NCBI GenBank assembly: GCA_963835295.1
Contig: CAWIEX010000014.1
Span: forward strand, 558,001-622,000
Length of the DNA: 64,000 nucleotides
Reading direction: 5' to 3'
Source of the DNA: JAOPZW01 sp963835295
Lineage (GTDB): Bacteria > Actinomycetota > Thermoleophilia > Solirubrobacterales > Solirubrobacteraceae
Of the stretch, positions 32,438 through 40,502 are shown one piece after another. The notes below the pieces were generated by a model. It searched no databases. It saw nothing but the letters and a program-made list of their open reading frames with translations, and had not been told where the DNA came from. Position 1 is the first letter of the stretch; each line of letters begins with the position of its first letter. The position numbers were made by a program, and so were the translations under genes.

Positions 32438-33159
32438 TGCGGCGACGAGCGCCGTCGGCGAATCGGCAGGCGCAGGCGCGGCATCGTCCGGGCGCCGTCG
32501 CCGGCCGCCTGCGGGGCGGCGCTCGCGGGCGAGTCGGCGCTCGCCGCGGTCGCGTCGGGCACCGTCACCGCGACCTCCCCGCCCAGCCTGAACGGGGGCA
32601 CGAGCTCCAGGTTGTCGCCGCTCCAGAAGCGCCCGGGGTCGTACCAGCTGGGCGGCCGCTCGGTGGGCAGCAGCCCCATCGCCTGGTAGGTCGTGGCCAC
32701 CAGCTCGGCGCAGTAGATCGCCTCCAGCGACTGCTGCGGGCGGCGGCGGACGCGGCCCTTGGCCCATTGGCCGGCCAGCCCGAGCGTGGTGGGGAACGCG
32801 CGCCCGTCGTGCTGCTGGATGACCTCCATGAGACGGTCCTCGTGCTCGCGCTCGATGGTGCCCTCGAGCGGGCGCACCCAGGCGCGCTGCCCGTAGCGGT
32901 GCCGCCACGTGGTCACGGCGTCGGCGAGCTTGTGCAGCTGCACCCCGCGCTGGTGCTCGCCGGTCCACACGTCGGGCAGCGAGCGTCCCAGCTCGGCGTG
33001 CCACAGCAGAGGCGGCAGGTCGTCGAGCGCGACGACCATGCCGACGTGGTTGACGGGCGCGTTGGTGACCGTGCGGATGGCGAAGTCGGCGACCGACGCG
33101 CCGCGGAACAGCCACACGTCGCCGGTGGCCGCGACGGCCACCGCCTCGTCCAGGGTCAT
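32434..33159 (-). CDS. YiiX/permuted papain-like (NlpC/P60-type) amidase-like enzyme
   Basis: 241 residues from ATG 33159; GTG 33174 is an alternative start. The motif DVWLFRGASVADFAIRTVTNAPVNHVGMVVAL followed by LLWHAE (His-containing) and, later, AIYCAELVATTYQAMGLLP (Cys in the CAELV context) is typical of the permuted-circular YiiX/YebB cysteine hydrolase family, in which His precedes Cys. Substrates are unknown; lipid or peptidoglycan fragments have been suggested. A disordered Ala/Pro tail follows (~200-241). It is translationally coupled to ltrA. Confidence 0.8.
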   Translation of the reverse strand: MTLDEAVAVAATGDVWLFRGASVADFAIRTVTNAPVNHVGMVVALDDLPPLLWHAELGRSLPDVWTGEHQRGVQLHKLADAVTTWRHRYGQRAWVRPLEGTIEREHEDRLMEVIQQHDGRAFPTTLGLAGQWAKGRVRRRPQQSLEAIYCAELVATTYQAMGLLPTERPPSWYDPGRFWSGDNLELVPPFRLGGEVAVTVPDATAASADSPASAAPQAAGDGARTMPRLRLPIRRRRSSPQ

Positions 33160-33194
33160 CTCCGCGCCGCTCACGGTCGGTAACTTACGCACCC

Positions 33195-33494
33195 ATGAAG
33201 GTGCCCTGGAAGATCGTCGGCCTCGCCGGCGTCGCCGGCGTGACGGCCGCCACCGGCGTGGTGGTCGCCCGCAAACGCCGCGACCACACCGAATACGACC
33301 CCGACGAGCTGCGCGACAAGCTCCACAGCCGCATCGCGGAGAGCGACGAGCCGCTGGCCGAGGCGGACACGAAGATCCACACCTCGCCGCACGGCGACAA
33401 GGCGGCGGAAGCCGCTCCCACCGAGGGCGCCCCGGCGGCGGAGGCGACCGCCGGCGACGGCGACGGGCCGCCTCACACCTCCAGCGCGAGCTGA
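33195..33494 (+). CDS. Small single-pass membrane protein, unknown function
   Basis: 99 residues. One hydrophobic segment (~6-24, IVGLAGVAGVTAATGVVVA) is followed by RKRRDHTEYDPDELRDKLHSRIAE and an acidic, Ala/Glu/Thr-rich tail. The cytoplasmic-facing basic stretch and helical DELRDKLHSRI region could bind a partner, but I recognise no family. It is divergent from the YiiX-like gene and its 3' end overlaps dinB by 22 bases. Confidence 0.6.
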   Translation: MKVPWKIVGLAGVAGVTAATGVVVARKRRDHTEYDPDELRDKLHSRIAESDEPLAEADTKIHTSPHGDKAAEAAPTEGAPAAEATAGDGDGPPHTSSAS

Positions 33495-34570
33495 GCCACC
33501 GGCGCCGAGGGGCGCGCCGCGGCCTCGTCCTCGAAGGACGCCACGCGCACGCCGAGCAGCCGCACGGGCCGCGCCGGCGCGTACGCGCGCAGCAGCTCGA
33601 GCGCGATCGTCGTGATCGCGTCCTGGTCGTTGGTCCACGCCTCGATCGTGCGCGCGCGGGTGGCGTTGGTCCAGTCATCGAGGCGGACCTTGATCCCGAT
33701 CGTGCGCCCGCGCATGTTGCGCCGCTGCAGGCCGCCGCACACGTCGGCGGCCAGGCGGCGGATCGTCTCCTCCAGGGCGGCGAGGTCCTCGACGTCCTCG
33801 TCGAAGGTCGTCTCGCTCGACAGGCTCTTGGCCGCGGCGCGCGCCTGCACGGGCGACGCGTCGTGAAAGAAGGCGCACTGCTTCAGCCAGCGCCCCATGC
33901 GCTCGCCGAAGCGGGCCACGAGCTCCTCGCTGTCGGCCGCCTGCAGGTCGCCCACCGTGTTGAGGCCGAGCTCGGCCAGGCGCTCCTGGGTGCGCGGCCC
34001 GACGCCCTGCAGCAGCCGCGCGGGCTCGCCAGCGAAGCGCTCGCAGGCCTGCTCGCGCGAGAGGACCACGAAGCCGGACGGCTTCTCGGCGTCGCTGGCC
34101 GTCTTGGCCACCAGGCGCGACGGGCCGACGCCGACCGAGATGGTGATCCCCGTGCGCACGCGGACCTCGGCCACCAGCTCGCGCAGGGCGCGCAGCGGCT
34201 TGTCGATGGCCGTCACGTCGGCGTAGGCCTCGTCGACCGACATGTTCTGCAGCGGGCAGTCCAGGCGCTCGCGGACGATCGCCCACACCTCGCGCGACTT
34301 CTCGCGATAGGCGTTGAAGTCGGGGGTCACGAACACCGCCTGCGGGCACAGCCGGCGCGCGCGGGCCGCCGACATGGCCGACTGCACGCCGAAGCGCCGC
34401 GCCTCGTAGCTGGCGGTGGTGACCACCGCGCGCGGCCCGCTGCCCGCGACGACGACGGGCTGGCCGCGCAGCTCGGGACGGCGCTGCAGCTCCACGCTCG
34501 CGTAGAACGAGTCGCAGTCGAGGTGCGCGATGACCCGCCGTGGATGCCCCTGGAGCCGCGTCTCCAACAA
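33473..34570 (-). CDS. dinB: DNA polymerase IV (Y-family)
   Basis: 365 residues. Catalytic aspartate Asp18 in HLDCDSFYASVE, the SVDEAYADVT motif with Asp113/Glu114, the helix-hairpin-helix GVGPRTQERLAELGLNTVGDL (~190-210) and the little-finger domain to the C-terminus are all present. The C-terminal QLALEV resembles a beta-clamp-binding motif. It is a translesion polymerase acting on damaged or mismatched DNA and lacks proofreading. SVDEAYADVT has Ala where most members have Leu. An SOS box was not seen in the short gap to the RlpA-like gene. Confidence 0.93.
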   Translation of the reverse strand: MLETRLQGHPRRVIAHLDCDSFYASVELQRRPELRGQPVVVAGSGPRAVVTTASYEARRFGVQSAMSAARARRLCPQAVFVTPDFNAYREKSREVWAIVRERLDCPLQNMSVDEAYADVTAIDKPLRALRELVAEVRVRTGITISVGVGPSRLVAKTASDAEKPSGFVVLSREQACERFAGEPARLLQGVGPRTQERLAELGLNTVGDLQAADSEELVARFGERMGRWLKQCAFFHDASPVQARAAAKSLSSETTFDEDVEDLAALEETIRRLAADVCGGLQRRNMRGRTIGIKVRLDDWTNATRARTIEAWTNDQDAITTIALELLRAYAPARPVRLLGVRVASFEDEAAARPSAPVAQLALEV

Positions 34571-34612
34571 CGGGATCCTACGCGTCGGCCATGACGGCTC
34601 GAGAGCGGGCGC

Positions 34613-35278
34613 CTAGCCGGCCACGAGCAGCGATCCGACGCCGTCGAAGTGCAGCTTCGCGCGGGTGGCGGACGTCAGGTCGAACTCGCGCCCGCCGACA
34701 TACGGGCCGCGATCGACCACGCGCACGCGGATCACGCGGTCGCCCCGGCGCAGCGTCACTCGGGTGCCGCACGCCAGCGTCTTGTGCGCGACGCCCAGCG
34801 TGCCGGGCGTCAGGCGCCCGCCGCACGACAGCTTGTTGCCGTACAGGCCGGGGCCGTACCACGAGACCGCGGCATGGCGGTAGACGTTGAGCCGGCCGAT
34901 CTCGCGCCGCGCCGCGTCGACGCCGACGCGCAGGCGGGCGCTCCCGGTCTGCTGCGGGCGGAAGGCGAAGCCGAAGCCCCCGCCGGCGCGCGTCGTGGCC
35001 CGGTCGATCGTCGCCCAGCGCTGCCCGGAGTGGCGCTGCAGCACGACGGCCCGGCCGGCGGCGCCCGACAGCACGCGGCCGTGCACGGAGGCCTGCCGGC
35101 CGGCGAGCACATCGAGCCGGCTCTTGCCGGGGGCGATGTCGGCCGCGACGGCGGCCCGGCCGGCGCGGGTGGCGTCCGAGCGCGCCGTGCCTGGTAGCGC
35201 GGCGAGCGAGACGGCCAAGCAGAGCGCGCCCAGCGCCGTGGCGGCGTGACGGGCGCGCAAGTTCAGACGCGGCCTCAT
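34613..35278 (-). CDS. Septal ring lytic-transglycosylase-like protein (RlpA-like double-psi beta-barrel), exported
   Basis: 221 residues with a signal peptide (~1-34, ATALGALCLAVSLAALPG). Residues ~55-125 are a serine/arginine-rich, beta-type region (VLQRHSGQRW). The C-terminal ~80 residues are an RlpA-like double-psi beta-barrel: SWYGPGLYGNKLSCGGRLTPGTLGVAHKTLACGTRV, and VVDRGPYVGGREFDLT with the conserved Asp-Arg-Gly-Pro, as in lytic transglycosylases that cut denuded glycan strands. The pattern is the same as in actinobacterial resuscitation-linked cell-wall hydrolases. A long, structured leader lies upstream. Confidence 0.88.
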   Translation of the reverse strand: MRPRLNLRARHAATALGALCLAVSLAALPGTARSDATRAGRAAVAADIAPGKSRLDVLAGRQASVHGRVLSGAAGRAVVLQRHSGQRWATIDRATTRAGGGFGFAFRPQQTGSARLRVGVDAARREIGRLNVYRHAAVSWYGPGLYGNKLSCGGRLTPGTLGVAHKTLACGTRVTLRRGDRVIRVRVVDRGPYVGGREFDLTSATRAKLHFDGVGSLLVAG

Positions 35279-35466
35279 ACGAGGTCGATCCCTCCTTGCG
35301 GTCAGCCGCCTGCGGAGCGGGGCATCGAGCGCGGCGAACGATGGCCGTCGCTATGGCGCCGTTGGGCGCCGACCCTGCGCCGCCGGTCTCCCGATGGGGA
35401 CCACTCGGCGGAACGAACAGAAGTTCGTGACGGTAGCCCCTCTGGGCCCGACTTCTGTGACGAGGG
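35279..35466 (-). promoter_or_regulatory. Structured leader upstream of the RlpA-like gene (possible ydaO-type c-di-AMP riboswitch, unproven)
   Basis: 188 bases between the amidohydrolase end and the RlpA-like start. Read on the minus strand, its last ~50 bases contain CGATGCCCCGCTCCGCAGGC, then GACCGCAAGGAGGG, resembling the 3' half of actinobacterial ydaO/yuaA leaders. ydaO elements are known ahead of cell-wall hydrolase genes in actinobacteria. There are also hairpins: GGCGCC pairs around CAAC and ACAGAAGT (35418-35425) with ACTTCTGT (35450-35457). The conserved 5' ydaO motif (GGGGGACC) was not clearly found, so the assignment stays weak. Confidence 0.3.
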
Positions 35467-36615
35467 TCACACAGAGACGGACGGCAGCCCGGCCTCCGGG
35501 GTCCCCGCGAGGGTCATGGCCAGCAGGGTCGCCGGCATGATCGCGAAAGGAACCTCGGGGTGGGCGGCGGCGCTCTCCTGGCCGATGGCCAGCAGGGCGT
35601 CGATGTAGCTCAGCAGCTCGCGGACGTCGCCGTCGCGGCACGTGCGGCAGGCCAGCCGCGCGAGAGCGATCGGCTCGGAGGGGTCCATGCCGCGGAAGGC
35701 GACCTGCAGCCCCGCCGCGCAGTAGGTGACGATGCGCTCGGCCTCGATCACGCGCCGGCCCACGGCGTCGGGGCCGGGGGCCGGCCCGACGTCGAGGGGG
35801 TCCTCCCCGGCCACCAGCCGGGCGAGCTGCCCGCCGGCGATCGAGCGCATGACCTCAGGGCCGTGGCCGACCGCGCGCGCGACGCGCACGAACACGAACG
35901 AGGCGAGCAGTCCCGGCGCGTAGGGCATGTCGCTGGCATAGAGGATCTGCCCGGGCGGGATCGTCGTGTAGAGCTGCAGCTGGTCGGCGACGTTCCACCA
36001 GGCCGTGTCGAAGAACAGGTTGTCGAGCGTGGTCGCCTCGTCGGCGATCCAGCCCAGGTCGCTGATGCCGGCGTGGGCCAGGATCAGGCGCGCACCCGGG
36101 TAGCGCCGGGCGAGGTCGACGACGGCCTCGCCGAGGTGCGGGATCCCGCGCCCGGCGTGGAAGAGCACGGGCGCGCGGCGCTCGTGGGCCAGGGCCACGA
36201 CCTCCTCGACGACCGGATGGGGCAGGGCGAAGGGATCCGAGCGCGGATGGAGCTTGAAGCCGCTCGCCCCCGCCCCCAGGCAGCGCCGCGCCTCGGCGAC
36301 CGCGCCCTCGGAGTTGGGAGCGATCCGCGCGAGGGGCACGAAGCGCCCCTCGGAGGCGGCCGCGGCGGCCAGGACCGCGTCGTTGGCCGCGGGATAGCCG
36401 CCTTCGGGCTCGTGCATGGCGAAGAGCATCGCCCGGCGGTGCCCGGCGGCGTCCAGCCCGCCGAGGATCTCCTCCGGAGTGGCCTTGCGCCCGTCGGGGT
36501 CGTTCTGGCCGATGTGGGTGTGGGCGTCGAACCAGTCGTCCTCGGCCAAGGGGCCGCGGCCGTCGAGGAAGACGGGCAGCAGACGCTGATCGAACTGGCT
36601 GGCGTTGACGGGCAC
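35467..36615 (-). CDS. Amidohydrolase (metal-dependent hydrolase of the TIM-barrel type)
   Basis: 382 residues from GTG 36615. The metal motif DAHTHIG (HxH) is at ~32-38, with GFKLHPRSDPF (putative third ligand region), PVLFHAGRGIPHLG, LAHAGISDLGW and ILYASDMPY carrying the expected later His and Asp ligands. This resembles amidohydrolase-2 enzymes, often decarboxylases or lactonases. A C-terminal ~100 residues are helical and unassigned, with a Cys-rich LACRTCRDGD stretch. Frame upstream into the sigma factor gene is a shadow. It lies 14 bases beyond the ECF sigma gene on the same strand. Confidence 0.83.
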   Translation of the reverse strand: MPVNASQFDQRLLPVFLDGRGPLAEDDWFDAHTHIGQNDPDGRKATPEEILGGLDAAGHRRAMLFAMHEPEGGYPAANDAVLAAAAASEGRFVPLARIAPNSEGAVAEARRCLGAGASGFKLHPRSDPFALPHPVVEEVVALAHERRAPVLFHAGRGIPHLGEAVVDLARRYPGARLILAHAGISDLGWIADEATTLDNLFFDTAWWNVADQLQLYTTIPPGQILYASDMPYAPGLLASFVFVRVARAVGHGPEVMRSIAGGQLARLVAGEDPLDVGPAPGPDAVGRRVIEAERIVTYCAAGLQVAFRGMDPSEPIALARLACRTCRDGDVRELLSYIDALLAIGQESAAAHPEVPFAIMPATLLAMTLAGTPEAGLPSVSV

Positions 36616-36628
36616 CGCCCGCCTGAGG

Positions 36629-37189
36629 CTACAAGCTGGGCGCCAGCTCCCCGGGCAGGGCGGCCTCGAACTCGAGGCGCAAGCGCGCCAGGCCCAGGCG
36701 GATGCGGCTCTTCGCCGTCCCGAGCGGGACGTTCGAGCGCCGCGCGATCTGGTCGGCCGTGAGGCCGCCCCAGTAGGCGAGCACCACGGCCTCGCGCTGG
36801 ACCGGGGGAAGGCCGCGCAGCGCGTCGCGCAGCGTGCGCCACTCCCCCTCGCGCTCGGCGGCGACGGCGGGGCGCTCGTCGGGCCGCCCGTCGTCGAGCG
36901 CGACATCCAGCTTGAGCCGATCCGAGGCGCGGCCGGCCGCCTGCCCCTCACGCCACGCGTCCAGCGCGCGGCTGCGCGCCATGAGCCGCAGGTAGGCGCC
37001 GAGCTCGCCCCGGCGCGCGTCGTACTTCCCCGGCTCGCGCCACAGCTTGAGGAAGACGTCCTGCACGACGTCCTGCGCCTGCGCCGCGCTGCCGAGCACG
37101 CGGTAGGCGGCGCGGTAGACGCCCCGCGCGTGCTGGTCGTAGGCGCGCTCGAAGGCCGCCGGGTCGCTGAGGGTCGTAGTGCGCTTCAT
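36629..37189 (-). CDS. ECF sigma factor (RNA polymerase sigma-70 region 2/4)
   Basis: 186 residues from ATG 37189 (an upstream in-frame start is possible but the ATG gives the usual length). Region 2 is seen at ~15-80 (FERAYDQHARGVYRAAYRVLGSAAQAQDVVQDVFLKLWREP) and region 4 at ~120-175 (LRGLPPVQREAVVLAYWGGLTADQIARRSNVPLGTAKSRIRLGLARLR). It is a small extracytoplasmic-function-type sigma. There is no anti-sigma gene directly beside it, but an RskA-like membrane protein occurs at 42.1 kb. The promoter region to its right is divergent with the acyltransferase gene. Confidence 0.93.
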   Translation of the reverse strand: MKRTTTLSDPAAFERAYDQHARGVYRAAYRVLGSAAQAQDVVQDVFLKLWREPGKYDARRGELGAYLRLMARSRALDAWREGQAAGRASDRLKLDVALDDGRPDERPAVAAEREGEWRTLRDALRGLPPVQREAVVLAYWGGLTADQIARRSNVPLGTAKSRIRLGLARLRLEFEAALPGELAPSL

Positions 37190-37269
37190 AATTTGTGTGC
37201 AAAGCTTACACAGTCTGTGGAAGGTTGTGCAAGGTTGTGGGCGCGACGCCGACATGTGAGGATCGAGCC
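37190..37269. promoter_or_regulatory. Divergent promoter region of the ECF sigma and WS/DGAT genes
   Basis: 80 bases, AT-richer than the coding around it. TGTGT (37194-37198) and ACACA (37208-37212) frame GCAAAGCTT, giving an imperfect operator-like palindrome right before the sigma start. Two copies of AAGGTTGTG lie at about 37219 and 37230. I cannot name the binding protein; autoregulation by the sigma factor is possible. Confidence 0.4.
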
Positions 37270-39207
37270 GTGGCCAATCTCGACCGCCTGACCGCTCTGG
37301 ACGCCGGCTTCCTGCACCTCGAGCGCAGCGGCGCGCACATGCACGTGGCCGGCGTGCTCATCCTCGAAGGGCCGGCGCCCGCCTACGACGAGCTGGTCGA
37401 GGCGATCGAGGCGCGTATGCACCTCGTTCCGCGCTACCGCCAGAAGCTGGCCCACGTGCCGTGGGGCCAGGGGCGCCCGGTGTGGGTCGACGATCCGCAC
37501 TTCAACGCCCGCTACCACGTGCGCCACAGCGCGCTGCCCTCCCCCGGCTCCGACGAGCAGCTGCGCAACCTCGCGGGGCGCCTGTTCGCCCTCCCACTGG
37601 ACCGGACCAAGCCGCTGTGGGAGCTCAACCTGGTCGAGGGGCTCGAAGGCGACCGCTTCGCGATCATCTCGAAGACCCACCATGCGCTGGTGGACGGCGT
37701 GAGCGGCGTCGACGTCACGTCGGTGCTCTTCGACCTCTCGCCCGACCCAACGCCACCGGCGGCGGAGGGCGGCGAGTGGGTACCGCGCCCGGAGCCGACC
37801 GCCGCCGAGCTGCTGGCCCAGGCGCTGATCGAGCGCGCGACGGTGCCGGCCGAGGGCGCCCGCGGGCTGCGCGCGCTCACCCGCGCGCCGCGTCAGGTGC
37901 TCGAGCAGGCGGGCGAGTGGCTCGTCGGCGTGGGCGCGATGGCGTGGGCGGGGCTCAACCCGGCGCCGCCGTCGCCCTTCAACGTGCCGATCGGCCCGCA
38001 CCGGCGCTACACGTGGGTCGACTCCGAGGTCGCGCGCTTCAAGGCGATCAAGAACGCCCTGGGCGGCACGCTCAACGACGTCGTGCTCTCCGCGGTCGCC
38101 CTGGCGCTCGGGCGCTTCCTGCGCCGCCGCGGCGTGGAGACCGACGGGCTGGTGCTCAAGGCCATGGTCCCGGTCTCGGTCCGGGCGGACACGCAGCGCG
38201 GCGCGCTGGGCAACCGCGTCGCCGCCATGTGGGCGCCGCTGCCCGTGGGCGTGACCGACCCCGAGGCGGTGCTGTCGGAGGTCGCCGAGGCGATGCGCGG
38301 GATCAAGGAGTCGGGCCAGGCCGTCGGCGCCGTGGCGCTGACCTCCCTGGCCGACTTCGCGCCCCCGACGATCATGTCGCAGGCCGCGCGGCTTCAGGCG
38401 CGCCAGCGCTTCTTCAACCTCGTCGTGACGAACGTCCCCGGGCCGCAGATCCCGCTCTACCTGCTCGGGCGCCAGATGGTCCGCTTCTATCCCGTGGTCC
38501 CGCTCGCCCACCACCAGGCGCTGGGCATCGCGATCATGAGCTATGACGGTCGTCTCGGGTTCGGCCTGCTCGGCGACTACGACGCCATGGGCGACCTCGA
38601 GGCCCTGGCCGACGACCTGCGCGCGGCGATCGACGATCTCACGCGCGCCGCCGGCCTCCCCGCGTCCGGCGCCCGGCCGTGCGCGCATCATCGCCTCGCC
38701 GGCCGCCAGCGCACTCCAGCGCGCGCTGAGCACGTCGACCTTCGCGCCCGGAGGTCCCGCGACGCCGACAGGTACCGTGCAGGGGGATGCGCGTCGCGCT
38801 CGCCCAGATCAACGCCACCGTCGGCGACATCGCCGGCAACGAGGCCAAGGTGCGCGAGCAGCTCGCGCGCGCGCGTGAGGCCGGCGCGCAGCTCGCGCTC
38901 TTCCCCGAGCTCGCTGTCACCGGCTACCCGCCCGAGGACCTGCTGCTCAAGGAGCACTTCCTGGCCGACGCTCGGGCGGCGGTCGAGCGGATCGCGGCGG
39001 ACGCGCAGGGCATCGTGGCGCTCGTCGGGTTCCCCGAGCGCGCCGACGACGTCTACAACGCCGCGGCGGTGCTCGCCGACGGCGCCGTGCAGGCCGTCTA
39101 TCGCAAGGTCAACCTGCCCAACTACGGGGTCTTCGACGAGGTGCGCTACTTCCAGCGCGGCCCCGGCGGGGCGATCATCGAGGTCGACGGCATCAAGGTC
39201 GGCCTGA
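37270..39207 (+). CDS. WS/DGAT wax ester synthase/acyl-CoA:diacylglycerol acyltransferase; homology ends ~38690, frame open to 39207
   Basis: From GTG 37270 the first ~473 residues are a complete WS/DGAT enzyme: LDRLTALDAGFLHLERSGAHMHVAG at the start, the catalytic HHALVDG motif (KTHHALVDGVSG), the NDVVLSAVALALGRFLRR segment, and the ending LEALADDLRAAIDDLTRAAG. It makes wax esters or triacylglycerol from acyl-CoA. The normal stop is missing: after ~38690 the frame runs 400 bases into nadE in a different frame, producing Arg/Ala/Pro-rich nonsense to 39207. A frame change before the TGA at 38727-38729 would end the protein normally. The tail is probably a sequence error. Confidence 0.85.
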   Translation: MANLDRLTALDAGFLHLERSGAHMHVAGVLILEGPAPAYDELVEAIEARMHLVPRYRQKLAHVPWGQGRPVWVDDPHFNARYHVRHSALPSPGSDEQLRNLAGRLFALPLDRTKPLWELNLVEGLEGDRFAIISKTHHALVDGVSGVDVTSVLFDLSPDPTPPAAEGGEWVPRPEPTAAELLAQALIERATVPAEGARGLRALTRAPRQVLEQAGEWLVGVGAMAWAGLNPAPPSPFNVPIGPHRRYTWVDSEVARFKAIKNALGGTLNDVVLSAVALALGRFLRRRGVETDGLVLKAMVPVSVRADTQRGALGNRVAAMWAPLPVGVTDPEAVLSEVAEAMRGIKESGQAVGAVALTSLADFAPPTIMSQAARLQARQRFFNLVVTNVPGPQIPLYLLGRQMVRFYPVVPLAHHQALGIAIMSYDGRLGFGLLGDYDAMGDLEALADDLRAAIDDLTRAAGLPASGARPCAHHRLAGRQRTPARAEHVDLRARRSRDADRYRAGGCASRSPRSTPPSATSPATRPRCASSSRARVRPARSSRSSPSSLSPATRPRTCCSRSTSWPTLGRRSSGSRRTRRASWRSSGSPSAPTTSTTPRRCSPTAPCRPSIARSTCPTTGSSTRCATSSAAPAGRSSRSTASRSA

Positions 39208-40502
39208 CCATCTGCGAGGACATCTGGGTCCCCGGCCCGCCGATGACCGACGAGGCGCTGGCCGGCGCGCGGCTCGTGCTCAACATCTCCGCCTCGCCCT
39301 ACCAGGCCGGCAAGGGCCGCCAGCGCGAGCAGATGATCGCCCAGCGCGCCCGCGACAGCCTGGCCGCGGTGGCCTTCTGCGCGCTGGTCGGCGGCCAGGA
39401 CGAGCTGGTCTTCGACGGGCACTCGTTCGTCGTCGACCACGACGGCAATGTCATCGCCCGCGCGCCGCAGTTCGCCGAGGAGTTCCTGGTGTGCGACGTC
39501 GACGTCGAGGCCGCGGGCGCCGCGCGCCTGCGCGACACCCGCGCGCGGCCGGCGGCGCGCGAGGCGGCGCCCGAGGTGGCCGATCTCGGGTCGTTCACCA
39601 CCGAGGGTCGCTCGGACCAGGCGGCGCCCGGCGGCCCGGTCGCGGAGCTGCTCGACCCCGACGCCGAGATCTACGCGGCGCTCGTGCTCGGCACGCGCGA
39701 TTACGTGACCAAGAGCGGCTTCGAGCACGTGGTCATCGGGCTCTCGGGCGGGATCGACTCGACGCTGGTCGCCCTCATCGCCGTCGACGCCCTCGGCCCG
39801 AAGTGCGTGACCTGCGTGACGATGCCGTCGCCCTACTCGTCGCAGGGGACACGCGGCGACGCGTATGCGCTGGCGGAGAACCTCGGCGTCGAGCTGCTCG
39901 AGCTACCCATCGGCGAGGCCATGGCCGGCTACGAAGATCTGCTGGCCGACGTCTTCGCCGGCCGCGAGGCCGACATCACCGAGGAGAACCTGCAGGCCCG
40001 CATCCGCGGGAACCTGCTGATGGCACTGTCGAACAAGTTCGGCTGGCTCGTCCTCACCACCGGCAACAAGTCCGAGATGTCGGTCGGCTACTCGACGCTC
40101 TACGGCGACAGCGCGGGCGGCTTCGCGGTGATCAAGGACGTGCCGAAGCTGCTCGTCTACCGGCTCGTGGCCGAGCGCGGGCGACGCGACCCCGAGTCGC
40201 CGGTGCCGGAGTCGATCGTCACGCGGGCGCCGTCGGCCGAGCTGCGCCCCGACCAGCGCGACCAGGACTCGCTGCCGCCCTACGAGGTGCTCGACGCGAT
40301 CCTCGAGGGCTACGTCGAGCAGGACCTCGGGCGCGCGCAGCTCATCGCGCGCGGCCTGCCGGAGGCCGACGTCGACCGCGTCATCCGCCTCGTCGACCTC
40401 TCCGAGTACAAGCGCCGCCAGAACCCGCCGGGGATCAAGCTGACCTCCAAGGCGTTCGGGCGCGACCGGCGAGTGCCCATCGTCAACCGCTACGGCGGAT
40501 GA
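38787..40502 (+). CDS. nadE: NAD+ synthetase, glutamine-dependent
   Basis: 571 residues. The N-terminal half is a nitrilase/CN-hydrolase amidase with its Glu-Lys-Cys triad (FPELAVTGYPPEDL, YRKVNLPNYGVFDE, TICEDIWVPG); the C-terminal half is the synthetase with the ATP-PPase P-loop LSGGIDSTLVALIAVDA, NLQARIRGNLLMALSNKF, TTGNKSEMSVGYSTLYGD. It makes NAD+ from deamido-NAD+ with glutamine as nitrogen donor, NH3 being channelled between the two domains. The gene is coupled to a downstream SDR gene by an ATGA overlap. Confidence 0.96.
   Translation: MRVALAQINATVGDIAGNEAKVREQLARAREAGAQLALFPELAVTGYPPEDLLLKEHFLADARAAVERIAADAQGIVALVGFPERADDVYNAAAVLADGAVQAVYRKVNLPNYGVFDEVRYFQRGPGGAIIEVDGIKVGLTICEDIWVPGPPMTDEALAGARLVLNISASPYQAGKGRQREQMIAQRARDSLAAVAFCALVGGQDELVFDGHSFVVDHDGNVIARAPQFAEEFLVCDVDVEAAGAARLRDTRARPAAREAAPEVADLGSFTTEGRSDQAAPGGPVAELLDPDAEIYAALVLGTRDYVTKSGFEHVVIGLSGGIDSTLVALIAVDALGPKCVTCVTMPSPYSSQGTRGDAYALAENLGVELLELPIGEAMAGYEDLLADVFAGREADITEENLQARIRGNLLMALSNKFGWLVLTTGNKSEMSVGYSTLYGDSAGGFAVIKDVPKLLVYRLVAERGRRDPESPVPESIVTRAPSAELRPDQRDQDSLPPYEVLDAILEGYVEQDLGRAQLIARGLPEADVDRVIRLVDLSEYKRRQNPPGIKLTSKAFGRDRRVPIVNRYGG

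Noticed and set aside
37187..37255. Longer sigma factor start at 37255
   Set aside because: It would add a Cys-rich 22-residue extension over the operator-like region; the ATG at 37189 fits the family length.
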